From contig NC_061074.1 of NCBI RefSeq assembly GCF_021917145.1, positions 10,008,860-10,072,859 of the forward strand: a stretch of DNA of 64,000 bases, in the 5' to 3' direction. This document shows, in pieces, positions 1-10,509 of the stretch. Within the stretch, counting starts at the first letter, position 1, and each line of letters opens with the position of its first letter. The translations under genes were made by a program, and so were the position numbers. This stretch comes from Hypomesus transpacificus. Lineage: Eukaryota; Chordata; Actinopteri; Osmeriformes; Osmeridae. The notes under the pieces were generated by a model, which saw only the letters and a list, made by a program, of their open reading frames with translations, made no database searches and had not been told where the DNA came from.

Positions 1-305
1 GTAGAAGAAGAAAAAAGATTAGTGTACTTGTAAAAAAATGTTTTGTGTCTCCGTAGAAAAAAAGATTTGTGTACTTGTTAAAAAAAGTTTTGTGTCTCCG
101 TAGAAGAAAAAAAAGATTTGTGTACTTGTAAAAAAAATGTTTTGTGTCTCCGTAGAAGAAAAAGATTTGTGTACTTGTAAAAAAAAGTTGTGTCTCCGTA
201 GAAAAAAAGATTTGTGTACTTGTTAAAAAAAGTTTTGTGTCTCCGTAGAAGAAAAAAAAGATTTGTGTACTTGTAAAAAAATGTTTTGTGTCTCCGTAGA
301 AGAAG
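1..305. repeat. AT-rich minisatellite, about 55-60 bp unit
   Basis: About five imperfect tandem copies of a unit made of a GTAGAAG start, an A-run, GATTTGTGTACTTGT, a second A-run and TTTTGTGTCTCC. Units differ mainly in A-run length. The array touches the left window edge, so its full size is unknown. Confidence 0.9.
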
Positions 306-359
306 GCGAGAACACTGCTCCCAAAACCATCTAAGCCAATCAAATATAGCCCTCTAGCC

Positions 360-910
360 TTCTAGAACTGGTTGTTCCCATCCTTGATTGTGATTGGCTA
401 TATCGCATTCCATGCCGTTGCAAAATCCAGCATAACCTCACAGGTTGTCCTCATAACATTCTTTAACATTCCATATTACTGCGCATCGAATATTTCTAAT
501 TGAAAAAGACGGCAAAGATGTCCATCTGGCTGTTGCGTGGCAACGATTTATGTAGGAACTAATACTTTGTAGTAGCGGAAGAATGACGGTTTATTATTAA
601 ACTATTTTGTTTCTAATAGTTTTTATTGATGAAACCATATAAAATATTTGTAGTAACAGTTTTAGAAAAGCAATAAGCCCCGTGAGTCCGTGGTTTACGC
701 TGATTTTAGAACAGGTAAGGGGAGTTGTTAGGCACGACGCAAAGCGGAGTGCCGAAAACCCCCTGTGATTCAATTGTTAAAACTTTGTGGGTCCAATCAC
801 AATCAAGGATGGGAACAACCAGTTCTAGAATGAAGCAATAAGCCCCGCGAGTCCGTGGTTTACGCTGATTTTAGAACAGGTAAGGGGAGTTGTTAGGCAC
901 GACGCTAGGC
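360..910. repeat. Duplicated hairpin module with an inverted repeat
   Basis: A roughly 70-bp module starting GCAATAAGCCCCG and ending in GGCACGACGC occurs twice in direct orientation, near 670-745 and 834-910. The first copy continues into a dyad pairing GGCAC with GTGCC. Separately, about 37 bp near 361-398 (containing GTTGTTCCCATCC) recurs inverted near 793-830. The arrangement resembles termini and subterminal repeats of a non-autonomous DNA transposon, but no clean target duplication was found and the family is not recognised. Confidence 0.55.
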
Positions 911-1149
911 GGATTGATTAGATCAATAGATCTAATTTTGTGCTGGTCGTAGACAGTTGTCTGTGGAATCCAACAGACTTACACATTTATTCAGAGCCCC
1001 ACGAAAGCGAGACAAAGTCCAACTCTAACCCCATAGAGTCCAATGCAAATCTGGTGACAAATTCGTCACAGAAAACAAGCCCAAGGGTTGGGTTTTACGC
1101 CCAAGCATAGTACCAACCTATGTATTTATGCTCTTAAAGATGTAGTTGA

Positions 1150-1810
1150 CACATAGAAGGCAGGGCTCTATCATTGTAGGCTTTATTTATGCATCCAAAG
1201 CATTTGACAACGTCAACCACTTTAAGATGTTTAATAAGCTCAAGATTAGGGGTGTGCCCAGTAGTTTAGTAGGCTACGGATCTTAGCTTACTGCAGTGGT
1301 TCCCAACCCTGGTCCTTGGGACCCACTGTCTTGCATGTTTTAGATGTTTCCCTGCTCCAACACACCTGATTCTAATGAATGGGTCGTTATCCAGCTCTGC
1401 AGAAGCCTTTTAATGACCATTCATTTGAATCAGGTGTGTTGGAGCAGGGAAACATCTAAAACATGCAGGACAGTGGGTCCCGAGGACCAGGGTTGGGAAC
1501 CACTGGCTTACTGGTACGCAAACCAGAGCATGAGAGTAAGATGGGGGCGCATCTTATCTACCCCTTTTAAAGTTGGTAACGGGGTCCGGCAGGGCGGTAT
1601 ATTACCCCCAGCCCTGTTTAACATCTATATGGACAACCTTTCCATGCAGCTGGGGGGATGCAGAACAGGTTGTATGAAATGTGATTCCCTGGTCAACCAC
1701 TTATGTATGCTGATGACCTAGCTTTACTATCCCCTAGTAGCAGCGGGTTTCAACAGCTGCTTAACATCTGGTCAAATTATGGGGTTGATTTTGATGTTCA
1801 ATATAATACA
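1150..1810 (+). pseudogene. Decayed LINE reverse transcriptase fragment
   Basis: Conceptual translation shows reverse-transcriptase landmarks: ASKAFDNVNH near 1190-1220, GILPPALFNIYMD near 1590-1635, and a YADDL-type catalytic motif near 1705-1725 followed by LLNIWSNYGVDFDV. The catalytic YADD is visible, but stops and frame changes break the frame and a 212-bp foldback element sits inside. This is a dead non-LTR retrotransposon fragment of jockey/CR1/L2 type; the exact clade cannot be decided by eye. Confidence 0.75.
1294..1505. mobile_element. hAT-like foldback MITE inside the LINE remnant
   Basis: The ends are CAGTGGTTCCCAACCCTGG and its reverse complement, and the whole element is close to palindromic. 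It is flanked on both sides by GCTTACTG (1286-1293 and 1506-1513), an 8-bp target site duplication typical of hAT transposition. It has no coding capacity and must have been mobilised in trans. Confidence 0.88.
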
Positions 1811-2519
1811 AGAAGAGCGTGGGTATAATTCCCTCAAGCATTCGTGGACACAAGCGGTTTCCTTGCTACGGGTTTATTCTCTGAATACACCGTGAAAACT
1901 AAGCAATATAGACACATTAGCTTAACACGAACATAAAATGACATGTAAATAACGTACACCACGTAAATACAGACTCAAACAACATACCTCGTTTGCTGTA
2001 TGCTTGAACAATGGAATATAAGTTTTTCTAGGTGGCTAACATCTTTTTGCTCGTTGCTTATCCCATGCACAAGCTTCCCACAAGGCCTTGCGCGAAGACT
2101 TCAAAATAAAAGCAATTTTCTCTTTCCAAATAGTTACTAAATAATACTGAACGAAAATTATGAAATTCTAAATAATGACAAACGTTCAAATCAAATGATA
2201 CATGTATATAATGTAGGTCTGTAGAACTAAGGATGACATGGATATTAAGTTCCCTGCCTTTCAACTTTCTGGGCAAACTCTGGGGGTGTCCAATAGTACC
2301 AAATACTGAGGGCACATGATTACAGACACATTGGAGGATGATACCGACATGTTCAGACAGAGGAGATTGCTCTGTCCAAGCTAACATGCTGGTTCGAAAA
2401 TTCCACCACTGTACACTTGACGTCAAAATCAATTTGTTTAGAGCCTACTGCACCCTTCTCTAAGAGTTTTGTAATGACAATTGTTGTAAATTGTTTTTGT
2501 TGCTTGCCACACTGTTTTT
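1811..2519. other. Intergenic stretch, nothing recognised
   Basis: AT-rich sequence between the LINE remnant and the first zinc-finger duplicon. A minus-strand open frame here shows no family resemblance and no splice context. Confidence 0.6.
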
Positions 2520-2563
2520 CTCATCTGTTTTCGATTTCGGTACAACACTTGTATTGTTTGCAG

Positions 2564-2615
2564 TCTCAGGCAAGGGCAGAGATCGCAGAATTCAAGCGTC
2601 AAACAACTGCCACAG
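2564..2615 (+). other. Possible fossil exon, copy A
   Basis: Fifty-two bases bounded by TTTGCAG on the left and GTAATA on the right, so they look like a spliced exon on the strand opposite the zinc-finger gene. One frame reads SQARAEIAEFKRQTTAT. A same-length block at 10,063-10,114 keeps both splice sites and the same frame. The parent protein is not recognised. Confidence 0.35.
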
Positions 2616-2689
2616 GTAATATAACTATTTTCTGACCAAAGACCAAAATGTTGTATTTTCCATCATTCAATGTTTTTTTGCCTATACAA

Positions 2690-3420
2690 AAATGAACTGA
2701 TGTAACAAATGTTCTGTGCGTCTTCAATCAATTCTCAAAGTTTAAAAACAGCACTGGAACACAGCAGGGTTGATGCAAAGTGTTTAATTGGTCCTCAGGT
2801 GACACAAATTCCCAATATAACGTGAACATGATCCCAGGATCAGACTGAAGTTCTCTCCAGACATTTCACTTTTACAGTCTTCTCCCCATTGTATGGTAAT
2901 ATGGTACAATGCTTGTTGGTTACATAGACATTATGCATTCTTACCCAGATGGTCCCTTGTTCTAGGGGATTCAAATTACAGGTACTTTCGTTCATAGACA
3001 ATTTTCCCAATTTAGGCCTGATCTGACCTTGAACAGCCAGCTGCACTAGGCTCCTGGGCATGAGGCCACAAATATGTCTCATCAGTAGCTGGGCCTTCCT
3101 GGTTCTTTATGGAAACACACACACATATTCTTCTTCCCCACTCTGCCCCTAATTATCCAGATCTTCATATTTTGGGCTTTATTTCTGATATCATTTTTGA
3201 GGGGTAAAAGATTATCTGTCAACAGCTTTGCATCTGGTTTCCAATAATATGGGTTATACTAATATGGTTTACAGTAATAAAGCATATACTAAAAAGTGAT
3301 TAAAATCTATAATCATTACCCATCTTCATAATTACAACAGTGTAATGTTTTTCCCACAACAGAACCTTGCAATTTTATCGCAGATTGAAATGACCATACC
3401 CATCAATGTCTTATTACCTG
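2690..3420. repeat. Interspersed repeat in the duplicon flank
   Basis: This block recurs in copy C near 14,165-14,890 and, inverted and diverged, inside fgf12 intron 1 near 26,410-27,075. The inverted copy shows it is an interspersed element and not simply part of the duplicon. No coding potential or terminal repeats were recognised. Confidence 0.65.
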
Positions 3421-4004
3421 CTTAGTGTCCTTGGCTCGAGCACTCAGGACACCAGCATAACAGGGCTGGAGGGGTACATTAACGCTGGACAAACTTGATG
3501 GGTACGTTTTTGGGGGGTTAGTCTTTTTCTCATATCACGTTGGGTTTTCTCAACACTTCAGTTGCCAAAGTTAACATGAAATTATATTACATTGTACAAC
3601 ATTGTATCCATAGAGGAACTTGACTCTGAAAGTATGGTGTCAAAATGAAGACTTTAATTAGATAATCAATGAATACACGATCATGAAACTATAAACACTA
3701 TAAAAAAGTAAATAAAATATAAGGTATAATTCTTGCCTGTCTTGTTTGTTCTGGTGCTTGATCTTCTGTTGTACTTTCTATGGTGACTATCTGGTGTATT
3801 TACGGTGACACAATTATAGGTGTTCATCAGAACTACTAAGTATTGTATTCCTTAAAGTACAGATAAAGTTTCAAGAACAACCTGCATGAGCCTCAACAGC
3901 TCTTGTAATTAAAACAATAAAAAACAAAAACAATCTTACTCAACAAATGGGTCATACACAAGTTCTCTCAGGTGGTGACTACTGGGACAGCTTGGCCCCG
4001 GACA

Positions 4005-4115
4005 TCACTGCTTTGGGGTTTTTCTACTGTGGACACGCAGGTGACTCTTCAGTTCGCTATTTGTTTTACCTGAATAGTCACAGAGGTCACAGCTGTAAGG
4101 CTTCTCTCCAGTGTG
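4005..4115 (-). pseudogene. Stranded last finger of zinc-finger gene A
   Basis: Read on the minus strand this encodes [19 protein letters not shown], then [11 protein letters not shown] and a stop at 4005-4007. It matches the last finger of copy B. The SINE at 4116-4300 separates it from the rest of the gene and puts stops in the way, so it is no longer translated as part of copy A. Confidence 0.85.
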
Positions 4116-4300
4116 GGGAGTCAGGTGGCTGAGCGGTTAGAGCATCGGCTAGTAATCTGAAGGTTGCCAGTTCGATTCCCGGCCGGTGCACATGACGTTG
4201 TGTCCTTGGGCAAGACACTTCACCCTACTTGCCTCGGGGGACTGTCCCTGTACTTACTGTAAGTCGCTCTGGATAAGAGCGTCTGCTAAATGACTAAATG
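4116..4300 (+). mobile_element. tRNA-derived SINE inserted in zinc-finger gene A
   Basis: The head is tRNA-like, with an A box in GGTGGCTGAGCGGTTAGAG and a B box in GTTCGATTCCCG. The tail is GTCGCTCTGGATAAGAGCG followed by TCTGCTAAATGACTAAATG. GTGTGG at 4111-4116 and 4300-4305 is the probable target duplication. It is inserted in the linker after finger 10 and supplies the premature C-terminus ([14 protein letters not shown]). Confidence 0.92.
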
Positions 4301-5135
4301 TGTGGATCCTGCAGTGAATTCTGAAATGGTGAGCATGGCTAAAGGTTTTACCACAGGTGTCACAGCTGTAGGGTTTCTCCCCAGTGTGGATCTTGCAGTG
4401 ACGTCTGAAATGGTGAGCCTGGCTAAAGGTTTTACCACAGAGGTCACAGCTGTAGGGCTTCTCTCCAGTATGGATTCTGCTGTGAACTTTGAAACTGCTA
4501 CCACTGCTAAGGGTTTTACCACAGATGTCACAGTTGTAGGGCTTCTCTCCAGTGTGGATTCTGCGGTGAATTTTGAAACTGTTGGCATGGGTAAAGGTTT
4601 TATCACAGAGGTCACAGCTGTAGGGCTTCTCTCCAGTGTGGATTCTGCGGTGATCTGTGTAATTGTTAGCCGTGCTAAAGGTTTTACCACAGAGGTCACA
4701 GCTGTAGGGCTTCTTTCCAGTGTGGATCCTGCTATGAGCTCTAAAATTGTTAGCCTGGCTAAAGGTTTTACCACAGAGGTCACAGCTGTAGGGCTTCTCT
4801 CCAGTGTGGATTTTGCAGTGAGCTCTGAAATGGCTAGCCTGGCTAAAGGTTTTACCACAAAGGTCACAGCTGTAGGGCTTCTCTCCAGTGTGGATTCTGC
4901 GGTGAGATCTGAAATGGCCAGCCTGGCTAAAGGTTTTACCACAGAGGTCACAGCTGTAGGGCTTCTCTCCAGTGTGGATCCTGCAGTGATATCTGAAACT
5001 GCTAGCCTGGCTAAAGGTTTTACCACAGAGGTCACAGCTGTAGGGCTTCTTTCCAGTGTGGATCTTCATGTGCCTCTTGAGGTTACCGGATGAGGAAAGG
5101 TTCTTCCCGCATGTATCACAGTGATGTGTCTCCAT
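4254..5135 (-). CDS. C2H2 zinc-finger protein, copy A (SINE-truncated)
   Basis: A 293-aa single-exon coding region starting [11 protein letters not shown], with ten C2H2 fingers joined by canonical HTGEKPYSC linkers at 28-residue spacing. All ten keep both cysteines and both histidines. There is no KRAB, SCAN, BTB or ZAD domain, so it looks like a bare poly-finger nuclear DNA-binding protein; its target is unknown. The last 14 residues come from the SINE at 4116-4300, which removed the terminal finger still seen at 4005-4115. The start is the first ATG of the frame and is shared by all three paralogues. Exon 2 probably begins at 5341 after a TTTCTTCCAG acceptor and is spliced to a non-coding exon ending at 6318. 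Confidence 0.88.
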   Translation of the reverse strand: METHHCDTCGKNLSSSGNLKRHMKIHTGKKPYSCDLCGKTFSQASSFRYHCRIHTGEKPYSCDLCGKTFSQAGHFRSHRRIHTGEKPYSCDLCGKTFSQASHFRAHCKIHTGEKPYSCDLCGKTFSQANNFRAHSRIHTGKKPYSCDLCGKTFSTANNYTDHRRIHTGEKPYSCDLCDKTFTHANSFKIHRRIHTGEKPYNCDICGKTLSSGSSFKVHSRIHTGEKPYSCDLCGKTFSQAHHFRRHCKIHTGEKPYSCDTCGKTFSHAHHFRIHCRIHTFSHLADALIQSDLQ

Positions 5136-5139
5136 AACT

Positions 5140-5300
5140 CAGCTCTCTCTTTGTTCTGTCTGGTCCTTCTGGATCCTGTATTTAGTCTCTGTAGTCTCTC
5201 TGGTTGAGTCTCTCTCTGTAGTCTCTCTGGTTCAGTCTCTGTAATCTCTCCGGTTGAGTCTCTGTAGTCTCTCTGGAGTCTTAAGGTGTCTCCTCTGTCT
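5140..5300 (-). repeat. CTCTCTGG/TTGAGTCTCTGTAGT repeats in the 5' UTR
   Basis: Degenerate short tandem copies of a CTCTCTGGTTGAGTCTCTG motif in the 5' UTR of the copy A zinc-finger exon. Related arrays lie near 12,490-12,620 and, longest, near 16,940-17,165 in copies B and C. Confidence 0.75.
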
Positions 5301-5341
5301 AGTCTCTGCCCATGATCAAGTATGATTGGCCAGTAGGAGAT

Positions 5342-6317
5342 CTGGAAGAAACAGTTCCAAGTTAATGAGAACTCAGCTTTAAAAGAACTCCATTGTCATA
5401 ATGTCCACTCTGCATGTGTAATGTTATTTGTACTGGAGAAACACATAGTATTGTGAGAATGATTAAAAGAAGGGTAGGCAAGTTTTGTGAAGCTAGCTAT
5501 TTTAGTTTATTTTGTATATGATTCAAACCAAAATATTCCACCTCCTCCCTTCAAAGCCACAAAACTACAGTAACGAGCTGGGGGGCAGAGTGCGCACAGG
5601 TACGTAGACAGACAGGTAGCCCATCCAATCACTAGTCAGTGTATCCCTTAAAGATTGATCACAGTATTGCAACGCCCACAGAATGATTTAATATTACCGT
5701 CCAACCTTTGGATGTATTGGTTGCTATCAAGACATTAAGTTACTTGGGGCAAATATGACAAGTAATTTTCAACAACATGGCCTACCCTGCCTTTAATTAC
5801 TACACAATAAGCATTACATGTGTAAATTAACAGTAAAGAGACTTTGGATTGGAATTGCAAAGTTTTGAATCCAATAATATTAATATGCTCTCTTGCATGT
5901 CTCATTTTCTATTAAAAACGTATAGTTACAACATAGAAAATACATCACGGAATGATTATGAGCACAACTTATATTGTCTCCATTGCAGCAATGCTGTACA
6001 GAACACAGCACACTTACGCTGCCCACGAGGGCGGTCAAATTAAAGTTCACAAAACCAGAGTACGTAGCCTACATTGAGACTCACAACACTGTCTTCATCT
6101 AAATAACATAAAACAATATTGCATACACTTTTCACAACGTACTAACGTTGTGAAAACGTACTAACGTTTAATAAAGAGTAACACTGAATCTAGCTAACCA
6201 CACAATCGAAATAGCCAAAGCTAGCACCGAAATTAGTTTAAAAACAAGCAAAGTCGCAAATGCTGGATACAACATCAAAAGCAACGCATACAGTAATGCT
6301 AGCACTTATAAGTATAC
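5342..6317 (-). other. Intron 1 of zinc-finger gene A
   Basis: The stretch between the predicted acceptor before 5341 and the predicted donor after 6318. It is AT-rich and nothing coding was recognised. It aligns with the corresponding introns of copies B and C. Confidence 0.6.
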
Positions 6318-6361
6318 CTTCGTAGCTGTTGGAACTGCAACAACGCTTTGATCTTTAAATA
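6318..6361 (-). promoter_or_regulatory. Promoter and non-coding exon 1, zinc-finger gene A
   Basis: On the minus strand, TATTTAAAG (6353-6361) is followed by about 35 bp and then a donor, GAAG|GTATAC, ending the exon at 6318. The same arrangement lies at 13,806-13,849 and 18,549-18,594. Conservation of both box and donor in three copies supports a real core promoter with a very short first exon. The distance from the box to the donor implies transcription starts only a few bases inside this interval. Confidence 0.6.
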
Positions 6362-6399
6362 GGATTACGTCTCAAAAGAAATTATAAAACATAGGGAAA

Positions 6400-8945
6400 C
6401 TTCAATTAACGTATGACAAACTACATTGATTTAGAGCTCACGTAACCGTGGATACACAATGACTGTAAATAGTCAATGATACAAATACTCGACATGCAGT
6501 TGACATTTTAAACACCTGGTGGCACCAGCACGTTAAAAAGGCTAACATGGATGCATATTCAAGTTTTCATAAATGTTCGTATTAAATTGTAACAAGGTCG
6601 TAATCATAATACATATTGGGGGGACATATCCTATGGTAGCCCTACTTGAGTTTCACAGAAATCAGCTAAAAAACGAGGCTATACAGTATACTCCTAACTA
6701 AAAACTTAAGACTTTTAATTTACAAAATGGACAACATATAAAGAAACATAATTCATGCGACAAACCTGCCATAGCTCATGCGACAAACCTGCCATAGCTC
6801 ATACTCCATCCAAACCCGGCCGAGTGCGGTAGATTGTGGCCGGTGCGGATTGCATTCTATTGAAACAAATTTGGACTAAACATTTTGAGAAAAACTCGTA
6901 TGTGATATAACCTAGCGTTACCGTCCGTGCAACTAAATTATACTGTTATGTACATTTTAGGACATATGCCTATACTGCCCAGCCCTATGGTTTAACACAA
7001 CTCTTTTTTGTTCATCTTCAAGTGAGGTATAGGAGAGAAGCGTGTAAACTGCCCTGTTATCAGCCTATCTGGTAAATAGGACAATAAACCCTTTTGTTTC
7101 AGAATCAAATCAAATCAAATTTATTTGTATAGCCCTTTTTACACGCAAGCATGTCACAGAGGGCTTCACATGCGCCCATAGAACTGCCCCTGTTTCAGAA
7201 CCATCCAGTCTCTTGCCCCTTAAACTGCAAATATAAATGCAGAGAAGTGCGTCCGTATTCTTCAACAATGGATGAAGATAAGTGTGCTGTTAGTGGATAA
7301 GATTATCTTTTCTGAAAGATGAATGAATTTGTTGAAAGTCATCTATGCTGCTCTTTCATGTGTTCTATGTCTCTGTTGAAATATGAATATAATGACAATG
7401 TTGAACATGTATTCCAGATACAATAAATGCTTCAGCTGTAATGTAAGTTTTCCGACGACACTGTAGTTGGATTGTTGTGATTGCCGGATTAATACAAATT
7501 CTTTATTCTAATATAATAGCACATAACAGAGCACTCTCTGTGACCAGTCGTACCGGAGGACAGTCGTTTGATAGAGTGATATCCGATAGCATCACATATC
7601 TTCTCTGGTCATATCTGGTCATTTCCAAACAATCAATCAACATACGTCAATCAGATTCTCCTAAGACAATACCGTCGTAAACCTGATGTTCTAAAGCTCC
7701 TTCCCCCAATGTGATAAGACCCATCATACTGAGTCAGGATAATTAAATACAAACAAAGCTCCACACTCGATTGTAAACTACAAACAGTCTCTAGCCAAAA
7801 GGTCAAACAGCTGCTTCAATAGCACCCTATGTCTCCATGGACCCTTTCAAGAACTCCCCCTCTCAGGTCATAAATACATGAAGCCTCCCAGACTTCATGT
7901 CTCCAAATGGCCCCCCCTCTTGACCTAACCTGTATCAAGAATCTTACATAAAATCACCCTCTTGTTCCAACTTTATTTCTGCAAACTGTAAACTACTATT
8001 AAACCCACATACATTATACATATATCCCCAAATTCCAGGGCTGAGGCAGAACTTGGTTAGGCAGAACTCTTTCAAAGACTTCTGACAAGACTGATTTCAC
8101 AAAGGCCTTTGTCTTCTCTGCTGTACGATGCTAGACTGTAACAGCATCGTACAGCGACCAGTCTAGTCGCTTTTATCCAAAGCGACGAGTCTAGTCGCTT
8201 TTGCGCATGCTCACTTCTCACTTTCACAGTCACATCTTGGTGCATCATCAGACATTGGAATGGAATATAAGTTTGTCATTATGTAAGAGGGCTTCTCTCC
8301 TAAACCAGACGCCCAACACACACGAAGGCTCTTTTTGCATTTACGAGTTATTATGAAGATGAACTCACCAAATTACCGCCCTTCCTAAGATTTTGACTCA
8401 AAAACAAACAAACATGACAGCCGTGATTATGTCTATGACGCTGGATGAACGAAGGTTCCTTTCAAGTTCCCTTCAGAAGGTGAGTCAGGTTTCTCTGTGT
8501 GAATGTAAATTCAACATGAAGAAGGTGCAGCAACGGGACATGTATCACTGCACTTCATACCGCTCAGTGGGGGTTTCACCCGGTCTGGTTGCGTGCATTA
8601 CCACAGTCTACCACTAGGTTGCAGCGGTAGCCTGTACAGATGTGCAACAGATGCTCATGCACTCACTGTCAACTCATTGAGAATCTCTTCTGTGCTGTGA
8701 ATCAAGGCCGTAATCATAATACATATCCCCCCAATATTCAAATCTGGGCAACATGTCCCCCCAAAAATATTGATATAAATATATAAATGTGCTACGACAG
8801 GCAACCACCCACGCTGTCCGAAATTATCATTAAAAATATATCTTCGTCCCCCCCAATGTTGACTCAATGGCTACGGCCTTGCTGTGAATTATATTCATAA
8901 GCAACACTCAAGCACCAATTAATATTGTAAGTCTGCATTGTGATC
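6400..8945. other. Non-coding stretch between duplicons A and B
   Basis: Upstream flank of copy A to about 7,330, shared with copy C, then sequence without a recognised gene. Around 7,103-7,195 lies a minus-oriented high-copy teleost repeat (AAATTTATTTGTATAGCCC, then GTCACAGAGGGCTTCACATG). A short open frame at 8,393-8,617 has no recognisable domain and is not called. Confidence 0.6.
7103..7195 (-). repeat. High-copy teleost repeat (LINE/SINE tail type)
   Basis: Contains TTTATTTGTATAGCCCTTTT and CACAGAGGGCTTCACATG. A second copy lies at about 36,226-36,350 and an opposite-oriented fragment at about 54,040-54,120. Confidence 0.7.
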
Positions 8946-8956
8946 CTTGCAGGTGT

Positions 8957-9737
8957 TAGCCTGGCTGCCAGCCCAACTTCTCCCCGCCCCAAAAAAATTT
9001 GGTCGGGAAGTTGGGTCTGGAGGGTCTCGTATTGGGGACCAACTACAGAAAACCAGAATCTGGGCGAACCAATTAAATTGCCAGGGCAGGCTTTATACGA
9101 TGATGGACAGATGATCAACAGTAACGTAATCACTCACGTCACAAAAGAGCGCTTAAGTTGAATTCGTTTTGAACAAACATGGCTACCGCTGGAGATCTGG
9201 GATGTTATGATACTGCCATCGAGTCTGTTTTAGAAGACATCGACAGCGCATTCATTTTGAAAGAGGAACAGAGAGACGCAATCAAGGCATTTGTCGATGG
9301 TAAATATGTTTTTGCCGTCCTTCCTACGGGATTTGGTAAAAGTTTAATTTATCAGCTGGCCCCGATGGAGTTGTAATCCTAAACGGAGAACTTCGTATAT
9401 GCATTGCCCTTTATTGTTTCGCTCAAAAAGGTTGACCGTGTGAACAAGTACCTTCCCTACCCTTAAATTAATTTTACAACACCGGCAAAAATCGTTTGTA
9501 TTCATTCTTCAAGCATACTTCAAGTCTGCTTGTAGTTTAGTTCTGTTGACAACAACTATGCGGTGCTTAACATACGTCACATACTCTGTTGCTCTGATTG
9601 GTTGTAGATCTATCCAATTGAGCGAAGAGGCATTTGTTTTCCAGCCTCGTTTGAAACACGCCCTGTAGTCAAAGCCCAACGGAGAGTTCTCAGACTCATA
9701 TTCTGACTAGAATTATGAGTATGACAACGTCAGGCTA
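8957..9737 (+). mobile_element. DNA transposon carrying a RecQ-like helicase fragment
   Basis: The element begins TAGCCTGGC and ends GTCAGGCTA, so it has short imperfect terminal inverted repeats. It is flanked by the 9-bp direct duplication TGCAGGTGT (8948-8956 and 9738-9746). The interior holds a truncated helicase ORF at 9,179-9,376. The 9-bp duplication points to a superfamily with 8-9-bp targets, but no transposase remains and I do not assign one. Confidence 0.75.
9179..9376 (+). pseudogene. Truncated RecQ-family DNA helicase N-terminus
   Basis: A 65-aa open frame beginning MATAGDLG. It contains LKEEQRDAIKAF, the region just before the helicase core, followed by VFAVLPTGFGKSLIYQLAP, which is the Walker A motif I of RecQ-type superfamily 2 helicases (GFGKS). 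The frame stops directly after motif I; the DEAD/DEAH box and motifs III-VI are absent, so it cannot be an active helicase. It lies inside a transposon with intact target duplications and probably represents an internally deleted copy of a larger helicase-bearing element or a captured host fragment. Confidence 0.75.
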
Positions 9738-10062
9738 TGCAGGTGTGTCCCAGCCGCCAGACCGTTATGTAAATCTGACTTTGGGGGTAAAAGGGTCAAC
9801 AACAATACAGATCCTCGATCGCTAACTATCCTGGCAGGACTACGCTTTCTCATTGATTCTTACCAAAAAAAATACCAAATACCAAACAAAAGTATCCAAA
9901 GTTTAGTCGACTTGTGTTAAATGTCTGCAAAGAGTTTTGTCATTTCGGTACGAACAAATGAGCTTAACAAATTGTAAATAGTTGTTTTTGCCTGCCACAC
10001 AGTTTTGCTAATATGTTTTCGATAGGTCACCGATTTCGGTACAACACCTGCATTGTTTGCAG

Positions 10063-10114
10063 TCTCAGGCAGGGGATGAGATTGCAGAATTCAAGCGACA
10101 AACAACTGCCACAG
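10063..10114 (+). other. Possible fossil exon, copy B
   Basis: Same 52-base block as at 2,564-2,615, again between TTTGCAG and GTAATA. It reads SQAGDEIAEFKRQTTAT. Between the two copies there are two silent changes and two replaced residues, with no gaps. Confidence 0.35.
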
Positions 10115-10503
10115 GTAATATAACTTTATTTTCTGACCAAAGACCACAATGTTTTATTTCCCATCATTCAAAACTCTCATGTCATCGCAGATTATAATTA
10201 CCATTCGAAATATTAATTCATTTGATGAGGAGGCGGCTATCTATTATTACCCGATGTCCAGTGTCCTTGGCTCGAGCACGCAGGACACCAGCATAACAGG
10301 ACTGAAAGGGTTTTGGGTGGGTAAATCTTGCCTCACAAAATAATTCTGAACTGGGACACTGATTCTCTCTAAAAGAGAGAATCATTAATGAGTTGTGTAT
10401 CTCAACACTTGAGTTGCCAAACTTAACATAAAATGACATTACATTGTACAACATCTGTATCCATAGAGGAACTTAACTGAAAGTATGGTGTCAAAATTAA
10501 GAC

Positions 10504-10509
10504 TTTATT
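10504..10509 (-). terminator. Candidate poly(A) signal, zinc-finger gene B
   Basis: AATAAA on the minus strand about 600 bases past the copy B stop codon. The equivalent position in copy A (3653-3658) reads ATTAAA. Whether this signal is used is unknown. Confidence 0.35.

Larger units (their letters stand above)
2520..7330 (-). repeat. Zinc-finger duplicon, copy A
   Basis: Large tandem duplication unit containing the copy A zinc-finger gene, its promoter and flanks. Matching sequence is found in copies B (about 9,990-13,935) and C (about 14,085-19,560). Landmarks shared between copies include a flank near 2,540-2,640 and 10,030-10,150, the GGCTCGAGCAC flank near 3,430, 10,265 and 14,925, and the promoter blocks. 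A and C share more of the distal flanks than either does with B, which has internal deletions. Limits are judged by eye. Confidence 0.75.

Noticed and set aside
4286-5035. Second minus-strand open frame with repeated [11 protein letters not shown] across zinc-finger gene A
   Set aside because: A frame-shifted shadow of the finger repeat. The real frame shows perfectly spaced Cys and His.
4290-5093. Long plus-strand open frame of repeated [17 protein letters not shown] across zinc-finger gene A, and similar ones at 11,223-12,254 and 15,716-16,450
   Set aside because: These are antisense shadows of the 84-base zinc-finger repeat, which happens to lack stops in that frame. There is no start context or family match.
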